Below are positions 7,372 to 13,000 of a stretch of 15,326 nt of DNA, in pieces. The stretch spans positions 1 to 15,326 of the forward strand of contig JAICVP010000018.1 of NCBI GenBank assembly GCA_025935275.1. Reading direction: 5' to 3'. Below the pieces are notes generated by a model. The model was not told the origin of the DNA. It made no database searches and worked only from the letters and a program-made list of their open reading frames with translations. This DNA comes from Thermoleophilia bacterium. GTDB lineage: Bacteria; Actinomycetota; Thermoleophilia; Gaiellales; Gaiellaceae. Position 1 is the stretch's first letter. Every line of letters begins with the position of its first letter. Position numbers and translations under genes: made by a program.

Positions 7372-7872
7372 TCAGATCACGAGCTCAGCGGTGCTTCCGA
7401 CCATCTTGGTGATCAGCCAGCGACCGCCGATCCTCGCGACGTCGAAGTCCCCTGCCGTGATCGCTGCCACGTCTCCGCTGTCGACGTCGATGAAGTGGCA
7501 CTCGAAGTGGAGCGTGCCCCGGTCACCGTTGACTGTCACCCGGAGCTTGTAGGCGGGGTGATCCGCAAGCCAGTGAACCCCAGGCTTCCATCCGGGCGAG
7601 TTCAGCCAGACCTGGCGGATCTCGTCCTTCCCCGTCGCCGTCTGCCCGGCGCCGTACGTGAAAGTCGCGTTGTCGGTCCAGAGGCTCATCATCTCCTCGA
7701 TGTCCTTCGTGGAAGTCGACTCGTGGAACTGTCTCTCGATCTGACTGATCGCGTAAACGTCGAGCTGCCGCTGCTGGGCCTGTTCGGACGCGGAGCTCGC
7801 GCTCGAGCCTCCGCAGGCCGATAGGGCGACTACCAGGGCGACGAGTGCGCCTCCGATCAACAGTTTCCGCAT
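7372..7872 (-). CDS. Putative lipoprotein with NTF2/SnoaL-like domain
   Basis: Starting at ATG 7872 the protein has 166 residues. [20 protein letters not shown] is a lipoprotein signal peptide with lipobox LSAC (lipidated Cys20), so the mature protein is probably anchored on the outer face of the membrane. A Gly/Ser/Gln linker precedes a domain of about 120 residues with the SnoaL/NTF2-like pattern: an N-terminal helix ([29 protein letters not shown]), a conserved [11 protein letters not shown], then a beta sheet ending [11 protein letters not shown]. Such domains bind small ligands or act as enzymes; here none is evident. A second Met nine bases upstream (7881) touches the AGGAGG directly; 7872 has the proper nine-base spacing, so I prefer it. 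The gene leads the kinase-receiver operon, so it may supply the signal or protect the kinase's outer domain; that is inference. Confidence 0.85.
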   Translation of the reverse strand: MRKLLIGGALVALVVALSACGGSSASSASEQAQQRQLDVYAISQIERQFHESTSTKDIEEMMSLWTDNATFTYGAGQTATGKDEIRQVWLNSPGWKPGVHWLADHPAYKLRVTVNGDRGTLHFECHFIDVDSGDVAAITAGDFDVARIGGRWLITKMVGSTAELVI

Positions 7873-8038
7873 TCTCGACATCCTCCTTTTCAGTCCCAGC
7901 TCGGCCGGGAAGGCCGCAGATGGCGATCTTCACAGGGTCGGCGGTGTCCGTCTAGACCGTGACAGCCGGCAACGCACGCGCCTACCGTGCCCCCTGGCTG
8001 GTGCGGGGGGTGCTAGCACCCCCCTTGGGCGGCTGGGC
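7873..8038. promoter_or_regulatory. Intergenic region with promoter for the lipoprotein-kinase operon
   Basis: This 166-base gap separates two - strand genes. It must hold the promoter for the lipoprotein gene unless that gene is read through from the upstream receiver. The - strand ends in a purine-rich AAAAGGAGG close to the lipoprotein start. An 8-base palindrome GTCTAGAC lies at 7950-7957, and a 20-base palindrome at 8005-8024 is listed separately. I could not assign convincing -35/-10 boxes. Confidence 0.4.
8005..8024. terminator. Perfect 20-base GC-rich palindrome, terminator or operator
   Basis: GGGGGG at 8005-8010, TGCTAGCA at 8011-8018 and CCCCCC at 8019-8024 form an uninterrupted palindrome. 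It lies 15 bases beyond the stop codon of the - strand receiver at 8039, the position of a terminator, but no T tract follows on either strand. CCCCC at 7990-7994 could pair with the same G run, giving an alternative hairpin. An operator for the downstream lipoprotein operon is the other reading. Confidence 0.45.
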
Positions 8039-8458
8039 TCAGCTGCGCTGTTTGCAGAAGTCGCGCACCTGGTCCGGGAACGCGCATACGTCGATCGGCT
8101 TCTGGAGATAGCCATCGAAGCCCGCCGCCAGTAGGTGGTCGCTGCTCCAGGCGAATGTCGAGGCACTGAGGGCAACGATGGGTATCCGTCGAGTCTCTGC
8201 CCCGCGGCGGAGCTCGCGTGCGACATCCGTCCCGTTCATGTCCGGTAGCCGCAGGTCCAGCAGGACGACGTCCGGCCGGTGCTCGGTTGCGAGGGTGATC
8301 GCCTCTTCCCCGCGGGCGGCTTCGAGCGTGCGGAGGCCGGCCGCTCGGAGCACGTCTCGGGCGAGCTTCCTGTTCTTCTCGTTGTCGTCGACGATGAGGA
8401 CGAGCGGCACATCAGCGAGCCGTCCACTGTCGGACGCTTGTGGAGAAGGAGACGTCAC
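8039..8458 (-). CDS. Stand-alone CheY-like response-regulator receiver (paralogue)
   Basis: The 139-residue protein is one receiver domain with a short unordered N-terminus and no output domain. Asp24/Asp25 in VDDNEKN, phospho-acceptor Asp68 in DVVLLDLRLPD, Ser98 in VALSAS at the switch Thr/Ser position and Lys120 in YLQKPID are all present. It is close to the receiver at 5363-5755, so the two probably arose by duplication. GTG 8458 is chosen as start because GAGGA lies seven bases upstream; an internal GTG at 8408-8410 has no ribosome-binding site. A NarL-type regulator starts divergently only 17 bases away (or overlaps, if that gene uses GTG 8440). A GC-rich palindrome lies just after its stop. 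Its kinase could be the one at 5759-7354, the degenerate HisKA_3 protein at 9144-9800, or one elsewhere. Confidence 0.92.
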   Translation of the reverse strand: MTSPSPQASDSGRLADVPLVLIVDDNEKNRKLARDVLRAAGLRTLEAARGEEAITLATEHRPDVVLLDLRLPDMNGTDVARELRRGAETRRIPIVALSASTFAWSSDHLLAAGFDGYLQKPIDVCAFPDQVRDFCKQRS

Positions 8459-8469
8459 CGCCGTATCCT
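8441..8469 (+). promoter_or_regulatory. Possible promoter for the NarL-type regulator (leaderless)
   Basis: TGGAGA (8441-8446) and TATCCT (8464-8469) each match four of six consensus positions for -35 and -10 boxes and are 17 bases apart. A start seven bases past the -10 box would fall on GTG 8476, giving a leaderless message; no Shine-Dalgarno sequence precedes that codon. The boxes overlap the first codons of the divergent receiver gene, so the two genes could affect each other's expression. Confidence 0.35.
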
Positions 8470-8475
8470 CAGCAC

Positions 8476-9177
8476 GTGCCGATCCGGCTCGTGCTCGCCG
8501 AAGACAACTACCTCGTCCGCGAGGCCCTGCGAGGCCTGCTGGCGACTCGAGACGACTTCGAGATCGCAGCAGTCTGCGAGGACCTCGACTCGTTGTTCGA
8601 GGCGGTCGAGGCCGAGCGGCCCGACGTCGTCGTCACCGACATCCGCATGCCGCCCGAAAACACGGACGAAGGGATCCAAGCGGCGACCCGGCTGCGCGAG
8701 ACGAGTCCGGAGATCGGTGTGGTCGTGCTCAGCCAGTACACCTCTCCCACTTTCGTGCTCGCGCTTCTGGAGGGTGGAAGCGAGCGCCGCGCGTACCTCT
8801 TGAAGGAGCGGGTGAAGGATGTCGACCAGCTTGTTGCGGCGATCCACGCCGTGGCGACGGGCGGCTCGGTCATGGACCCCAAGGTCGTGGAGGCGCTGGT
8901 CGCGGAGAACGCGCGAGAAGACGACTCGCCGCTCAACGACCTGACCCCGCGTGAGCGCGATGTGCTGCGCGAGATGGCCGAGGGGAAGAACAACGCGGCC
9001 ATCGGCGAGGCGCTCGTACTGACCGAGCGGTCCGTCGAGAAAGTGATTCACTCGATCTTCCTGAAGCTCGGGCTCACCTGGGAGACGGCGGTGCACAAGC
9101 GCGTCAAGGCAGTGATCCTCTATTTGGCGGAGAGCGGCGAGCATCAGCCCGAGACCGGCAGCGAACCGGAGACGTAG
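8476..9177 (+). CDS. NarL/FixJ-type response regulator
   Basis: Starting at GTG 8476 the product has 233 residues. The receiver (about 1-120) has Glu9/Asp10 in LAEDNYL, phospho-acceptor Asp55 in VVVTDIRMPP, and Lys110 in YLLKERV. The loop after the acceptor reads RMPPENTDEGIQAA, which is longer than usual but, as I recall, typical of one NarL subgroup. The LuxR-type helix-turn-helix covers about 155-215 (LTPRERDVLREMAEGKNNAAIGEAL followed by RSVEKVIHSIFLKLGL). It should be a DNA-binding regulator phosphorylated by an unknown kinase. GTG 8440 would add 12 residues, but the receiver begins at PIRLVLAED and a -10-like box sits correctly for 8476. Its 3' end overlaps the convergent HisKA_3 gene by 34 bases, an unusual arrangement if the two are partners. 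Confidence 0.93.
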   Translation: MPIRLVLAEDNYLVREALRGLLATRDDFEIAAVCEDLDSLFEAVEAERPDVVVTDIRMPPENTDEGIQAATRLRETSPEIGVVVLSQYTSPTFVLALLEGGSERRAYLLKERVKDVDQLVAAIHAVATGGSVMDPKVVEALVAENAREDDSPLNDLTPRERDVLREMAEGKNNAAIGEALVLTERSVEKVIHSIFLKLGLTWETAVHKRVKAVILYLAESGEHQPETGSEPET

Positions 9178-9800
9178 GGGCCGCGTTCGTCATCCGACTC
9201 GGCCGTAAGCCGGCCGCCGAGCGCCTCGACCCGGTCGCGTAGCCCGTCGAGCCTCGGACTCCACTTGCCGGCGAATTCGAAGGTGAGCGCTCCGTTTTCC
9301 TCTCTCACGGTGGCCGTTGCACGTTCATTGCCTCGCGCCTGCTCGAGCGCTTCGAGCCAGCAGAGGTAGACCGTCCGCAGGATCTCGGGCCCGTAAGTCG
9401 AGTCGACCCTTACGTCGACGGAGGCCGGGATATCTTCGCTCACCGCCGCGGAGCGGAGGGCGACGGCAAGCCCGTCGACCGCGGACAACTGTGCGTGGAT
9501 CCGCTGGGCCAGCCGTGCGGCTTCGTCCAGCGCCTGCTGGACATCCCGCCCCATCTCTTCGAGCAGCGCCTTCGCGGCCGCAGGATCTGCGTCGGCCAGC
9601 GGCCCGGCGAGCTGCAGCTTGACGGCGAGCGCGACGAGGTGCTGCTGCACGTTGTCGTGCAGGTCGCCTTCGATCGCGCTTCGATCGGCGTCGGCGGCAA
9701 GAACCAGCCGTGCCCGGGACGCGTGCAGCTCGGCAATCTCCGCTCGGAGCCGTTCGAGCTCGTCGCGCTGCGGTTCCGTGTGCTCGGCCTCCAGGGTCAC
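9144..9800 (-). CDS. HisKA_3 protein with degenerate ATPase domain (possible pseudokinase)
   Basis: The 218-residue protein has no membrane helix, a coiled-coil-like N-terminus (about 8-35), and a HisKA_3 dimerisation segment with His48 in IEGDLHDNVQQHLVALAVKLQ, nearly identical to the active form of NarL-family kinases. The C-terminal half aligns in layout with HATPase_c but has lost its ATP-binding residues: the N box reads LCWLEALEQARGN where LxEALTNAxKHA is expected, no DNGxG box is found (TFEFAGKWSPR lies at that place), and only the last part, LDGLRDRVEALGGRL, is well kept. It therefore probably cannot phosphorylate itself; phosphotransfer, dimerisation or scaffolding are possible. GTG 9800 has GGGAGG three bases upstream. 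Its stop lies inside the last 34 bases of the convergent NarL-type gene. Confidence 0.85.
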   Translation of the reverse strand: MTLEAEHTEPQRDELERLRAEIAELHASRARLVLAADADRSAIEGDLHDNVQQHLVALAVKLQLAGPLADADPAAAKALLEEMGRDVQQALDEAARLAQRIHAQLSAVDGLAVALRSAAVSEDIPASVDVRVDSTYGPEILRTVYLCWLEALEQARGNERATATVREENGALTFEFAGKWSPRLDGLRDRVEALGGRLTAESDDERGPYVSGSLPVSG

Positions 9801-10010
9801 CAGCCTCCCGTCGTGGACTCACCGAGACTGTCCGTCGCAGCACCCCGGGACGTCAAGTAGGCCAGCATTCGCTTTGCGGGGTGCCAGCCTCCCGTCGCAT
9901 CTGCCTGCCCCCACCGTAGTCCGGCTGAGAGTGCCGTCTTAGCGTCATTGGCACCAACCAAGGACGTGCGCTGTGCCGCAGCGGAGAGCACGTCGGGAAA
10001 AGGAGCGGAG
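9801..10010. promoter_or_regulatory. Divergent intergenic region with direct and inverted repeats
   Basis: This 210-base gap separates the divergent HisKA_3 and beta-propeller genes and should contain both promoters. CCAGCCTCCCGTCG occurs at 9800-9813 and again at 9884-9897; the first copy includes the complement of the HisKA_3 ribosome-binding site. GCACCCCG at 9840-9847 and CGGGGTGC at 9877-9884 form an 8-bp inverted repeat around a 29-base centre. TCAAGTAGG at 9854-9862 is one half of the inverted repeat at 12872-12889. TAGCGT at 9940-9945 is a weak -10 candidate for the + strand gene. These are repeat observations; no binding protein is known. Confidence 0.4.
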
Positions 10011-10952
10011 ATGCGAAACGCAAGGATGAAGGTGGCGCTGGTCGCCGCGCTCGTGAGCCTGACGGCGCTCGTCGCGGCTGCGCAGGCGGCGAACTTCTCG
10101 GACTGGGGCACTGCCCAGAAGATCGACGAGATCGGGGGCAACAGCTCCGAGCTGAACACGCCGTTCCAGGACGGCTGTCCGATCCAGTCCCCGGACGGGC
10201 TCAGCCTCTACCAGGCCTCGACCCGCCCCGGTGGGGAGGGTGGCCTCGACATCTGGGTCTCCACGAGGGAGAGCACGGATGATCCCTGGGGTGCGCCCGA
10301 GAACCTCGGCCAGCCGGTGAACTCGGCCGCCGACGACTTCTGCCCGACTCCGGTGAGGGGCGGAGGACTCTTCTTCGTCAGCCGGGAGGCGCTTCCGGGC
10401 AGCTGCGGGCTGGGCGACATCTACTTTGCCAAGAACAACGCGCTCAGGGGCTGGACCGAGCCGCGGAACCTCGGCTGTGCCCCTGTCGGCCCGAACTCGG
10501 CGCTCGACGAACAGGGCCCCTCGTACGTGGAGAACGACGACGACGGGTACCTCTTCTTCTCGTCGAGCTCCGGGGCGGTGCCCGGCGACATCTACATGAG
10601 TCCGAGGGTCGGAACCGGGTGGCACTTCGGCGGTTCCACCGCGGTTGCCGGTCTCAACGACGCGACGGCGAACGACATCCAGCCGAACGTCCGCAAGGAC
10701 GGGCTCGAGGTCGTGTTCTCCTCGAACCGCACCGGCGGACTGGGCGCCCAGGACATCTGGGCCTCGACGAGGGACAGCTTCTCGGCGCCGTGGTCGACGC
10801 CGGTGAACCTCGGCTCCGCGATCAACACCGCGGCAGCCGAGAGCAGACCTTCCCTGTCGAGGAATGCACGCCAGCTTCTCTTCGGGCGTTCCCCCGGCCC
10901 GGAGGGCATCGGAGACATCTTCGTCAGCACCCGCACAGCGAACGCGGGCTGA
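10011..10952 (+). CDS. Secreted PD40/TolB-like beta-propeller protein
   Basis: From ATG 10011 the protein has 313 residues. The first 26 form a signal peptide (basic MRNARMK, hydrophobic core, AQA before the cleavage site), so it is probably exported. Five WD40-like PD40 blades follow at about 56-87, 111-141, 170-198, 223-254 and 280-308; each pairs a Pro-containing strand with DIW, DIY or DIF and then ST, SP or AK (DIWVSTRES, DIYFAKNN, DIYMSPRV, DIWASTRDS, DIFVSTRT). Linkers with NLG...VN(S/T)A recur between blades. PD40 propellers bind proteins or glycans, as in TolB; no enzyme motif is seen. The frame stays open upstream to 9948, but AGGAG at 10001-10005 and the signal peptide fix the start. 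A hairpin terminator follows the stop. Confidence 0.9.
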   Translation: MRNARMKVALVAALVSLTALVAAAQAANFSDWGTAQKIDEIGGNSSELNTPFQDGCPIQSPDGLSLYQASTRPGGEGGLDIWVSTRESTDDPWGAPENLGQPVNSAADDFCPTPVRGGGLFFVSREALPGSCGLGDIYFAKNNALRGWTEPRNLGCAPVGPNSALDEQGPSYVENDDDGYLFFSSSSGAVPGDIYMSPRVGTGWHFGGSTAVAGLNDATANDIQPNVRKDGLEVVFSSNRTGGLGAQDIWASTRDSFSAPWSTPVNLGSAINTAAAESRPSLSRNARQLLFGRSPGPEGIGDIFVSTRTANAG

Positions 10953-10965
10953 GTCTCAGCAGCGA

Positions 10966-10991
10966 GCCGGGCTCTCGTCCGAGGGCCCGGC
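10966..10991. terminator. Bidirectional hairpin terminator between convergent genes
   Basis: GCCGGGC (10966-10972) pairs with GCCCGGC (10985-10991), and CTC/GAG pairs again inside, leaving a small loop. It lies 14 bases after the propeller stop, is followed by TGTTT, and sits in the 54-base gap between two convergent genes, so it can serve both. The stem is strong; the T tract is weak. Confidence 0.65.
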
Positions 10992-11006
10992 CGCTGTTTC
11001 CAGCCG

Positions 11007-11666
11007 CTAGCCCGCTGGCGTCTCTTCGAAGATCCCCGTCTGGTAGGCGAGGACGACCGCCTGGACGCGGTCGCGGAGGCCGAGCTTCTGGAGGATGTGC
11101 GTGACGTGCGTCTTCACGGTCGTCTCGCTGATGAAGAGCTCCCGGCCGATCTCGCCGTTCGAGAGCCCTTCGGCCATCAGCCGGAAGACCTCTCGCTCCC
11201 GCTCGCTGAGGTCGCCGATCTCCTTGGGCGGATCGGGGCGCGGACGACGGGCGAACTGCTTGATGACCTTCTTCGTGACCGTGGGAGAAAGCAATGCCTC
11301 TCCAGCTGCGACCGTGCGGATCGCGGCGAGCAGCTGCTCGGGGGAGTCGTCTTTGAGGACGAATCCGCTGGCCCCGGCGCTCAGCGCCTCGTAGACGTAC
11401 TCGTCGAGGTCGAACGTCGTGAGGATCAGGATGCGGGCGCCGTTGTCCTCGGCGAGGATGCGCTGGGTCGCTTGCAGGCCGTCGAGCTCAGGCATGCGGA
11501 TGTCCATGAGGATCACGTCGGGGTTGAAGCGCGCAGTCTTTTCGACCGCTTCGCGCCCGTTCTCCGCTTCGGCGACGACCTCGATGTCCTGCTCGTCCGC
11601 GAGCAGCATCCGGAAGCCCGCACGCACCATGGACTGGTCGTCGGCCACGAGGACGCGGATGGTCAT
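11007..11666 (-). CDS. NarL/LiaR-type response regulator
   Basis: The 219-residue protein has a receiver domain (1-118) with Asp9/Asp10 in VADDQSMVRAG, phospho-acceptor Asp55 in VILMDIRMPELDG, Thr83/Thr84 and Lys105 in FVLKDDSPE. A LuxR helix-turn-helix (about 148-210) carries LSEREREVFRLMAEGLSNGEIGRELFISETTVKTHVTHILQKLGLRD split over its four helices. It is a canonical DNA-binding regulator and the partner of the kinase encoded just upstream: its ATG overlaps the kinase TGA as ATGA (11663-11666), with GGAG seven bases ahead. The family often autoregulates and controls membrane-stress or efflux genes. The inverted repeat at 12872-12889, between this operon and the MMPL gene, is the likely binding site; this is inference. 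Confidence 0.95.
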   Translation of the reverse strand: MTIRVLVADDQSMVRAGFRMLLADEQDIEVVAEAENGREAVEKTARFNPDVILMDIRMPELDGLQATQRILAEDNGARILILTTFDLDEYVYEALSAGASGFVLKDDSPEQLLAAIRTVAAGEALLSPTVTKKVIKQFARRPRPDPPKEIGDLSEREREVFRLMAEGLSNGEIGRELFISETTVKTHVTHILQKLGLRDRVQAVVLAYQTGIFEETPAG

Positions 11667-12856
11667 GGCCGGTCTCCGCTCAGCGGGAGGCGCGTGCTGA
11701 GCACGAAGCCGCCCCCGTTTGCCGCACCTGCGCTCATCTCGCCTCCGTAGATCTTGACGCGCTCTCGGACTCCGACGAGCCCATGACCGAGGCCGTCGGT
11801 GGTGGAGGTTCCAACGCCGTTGTCGCGCACCTCGATGTGGAGCTCGTCAAGCGCGTAGCGGACAGTCACATTCGCCGTGGTCGCACGCGCGTGCTTGAGG
11901 GCGTTGGTCAGACCCTCCTGCACGATCCGATACGCGGAGAGGTCGACTCCGCGCGGAAGCGGGAAGGGATCTCCATCGACGTGAAGCTCGACGGGCAAGC
12001 CTGCCCGCGTAACCTCCTCGAGGAGCGAGTCGAGACCGTCGAGGCCGGGCTGCGGCACGAATGAGACCTCTTCGCGCTCGTCGCGCATCGCCCCGAGCAA
12101 GCGGCGCATCTCCGTGAGGGCCGTGCGTCCCGCCCGCTCGACGCTTCGGAGCGCCTCCCGGTCGTCGGCGAGCTCGTCGGGGAGCTTGTGCCTGACGGCT
12201 CCGACCTGGAGCACCATCACGCTGACCGCATGGGCGACGATGTCGTGGAGCTCGCGCGCGATCCGCGCACGCTCCTCGGCCACCGCGATGCGCGCAGCGG
12301 CTTCGCGCTCCCGTTCCGCCTGAGCCGCGCGGATCTCCGCTGCTTCGGCCCGCTCCGCTCGCTCACGCAGGAAGAGCCCTGCGACCCAGGCGACGATGAA
12401 GCGAAGCGGAATGAAGGCCAGCTGGCTGGCCGTCTGCTCTCCGGGGATGGCGGCGACGATGAAAATGAGTGAGCCGGTGACGAGACCGAGCCCAACGGCT
12501 GCCTGGACGCCGTTGCGGAGGTTTCCCAGCATGAAGGCCGCAGCCAGCCCCACCACTCCGAGGCTGCCCACGAACGGAACCAGAAGCGGATCGACGAGCG
12601 CGAGCAGCGCAGCGAGGACGAAGTACGTCGCGGGCCCGGCGAACGGAAACCGCCTGCGCAGGAAGAGCGGAGACACGAGCACGGCGATCGCGGGAACGCA
12701 GAACCACAGGGACGTCTGCGGGGCGCCGGGGTAGTTGCGCCCGATGGCGAGCTCGACCATGCCGGCGATCGCCATGAGGGCGATCAGCAGCTCGAACCAG
12801 TACTCCCGCGCGATCTGAGTGGCCCGGTCCCGGTTCACGCGTTGAACGTATCTCAC
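11663..12856 (-). CDS. NarL-family (DesK/LiaS-like) membrane sensor histidine kinase
   Basis: The kinase has 397 residues. The N-terminal half (about 20-165) is a bundle of roughly five to six membrane helices with almost no extracytoplasmic loop, so it probably senses the membrane itself or a signal within it. A helical linker rich in Ala, Glu and Arg follows, then HisKA_3 with His204 in ARIARELHDIVAHAVSVMVLQ. The ATPase domain is intact: N box IVQEGLTNALKHA (Asn318), G1 VRDNGVG (344-349) and G2 GLGHGLVGVRERV. In contrast to the HisKA_3 protein at 9144-9800, it should be fully active. GTG 12856 is used as start although the nearest AGGAGG is 14 bases upstream; GTG 12838 is an alternative. 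The regulator gene overlaps its stop, and an MMPL transporter gene is divergent. Confidence 0.94.
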   Translation of the reverse strand: MRYVQRVNRDRATQIAREYWFELLIALMAIAGMVELAIGRNYPGAPQTSLWFCVPAIAVLVSPLFLRRRFPFAGPATYFVLAALLALVDPLLVPFVGSLGVVGLAAAFMLGNLRNGVQAAVGLGLVTGSLIFIVAAIPGEQTASQLAFIPLRFIVAWVAGLFLRERAERAEAAEIRAAQAEREREAAARIAVAEERARIARELHDIVAHAVSVMVLQVGAVRHKLPDELADDREALRSVERAGRTALTEMRRLLGAMRDEREEVSFVPQPGLDGLDSLLEEVTRAGLPVELHVDGDPFPLPRGVDLSAYRIVQEGLTNALKHARATTANVTVRYALDELHIEVRDNGVGTSTTDGLGHGLVGVRERVKIYGGEMSAGAANGGGFVLSTRLPLSGDRP

Positions 12857-12871
12857 GGTCTTTCGAGCCGC

Positions 12872-12889
12872 CTCCTACTTGAGTAGGAG
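12872..12889. promoter_or_regulatory. Likely operator: 8-2-8 inverted repeat between kinase and MMPL genes
   Basis: CTCCTACT (12872-12879), TG, then AGTAGGAG (12882-12889) is an almost perfect dyad. It starts 16 bases upstream of the kinase GTG and lies 112 bases from the MMPL ATG. Two-fold sites of this size are typical for dimeric NarL-family regulators, and one is encoded in the adjacent operon. On the - strand it also contains AGGAGG, so regulator binding or a hairpin could affect kinase translation. Confidence 0.55.
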
Positions 12890-12960
12890 TCCGAATCGTC
12901 TCCGCGTTCGAGTGCGAATCCGGCTTGGCGACGACGACTAGGCGCCGCAGCCTTCCTACC

Positions 12961-12980
12961 GTCGAATGCGCAAGTTCGAC
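12961..12980. promoter_or_regulatory. Inverted repeat in the MMPL leader
   Basis: GTCGAA (12961-12966) and TTCGAC (12975-12980) are perfect 6-base arms around an 8-base centre, ending six bases before the AAAGGAGGG ribosome-binding site (12987-12995) of the MMPL gene. TACCGT at 12957-12962 fits a TAnnnT -10 box, which would place the transcription start inside the repeat. It may be an operator or a short leader hairpin; the sequence alone cannot decide. Confidence 0.35.
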
Positions 12981-13000
12981 GCAGGCAAAGGAGGGACGCC

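Noticed and set aside
9948..10010. Upstream extension of the propeller gene
   Set aside because: The extra 21 residues would bury the signal peptide, and a proper ribosome-binding site lies just before ATG 10011.
9797..10159. 120-residue - strand frame across the divergent promoter region
   Set aside because: It overlaps the start of the propeller gene and the repeats, shows no domain or ribosome-binding site, and ends at the HisKA_3 start.
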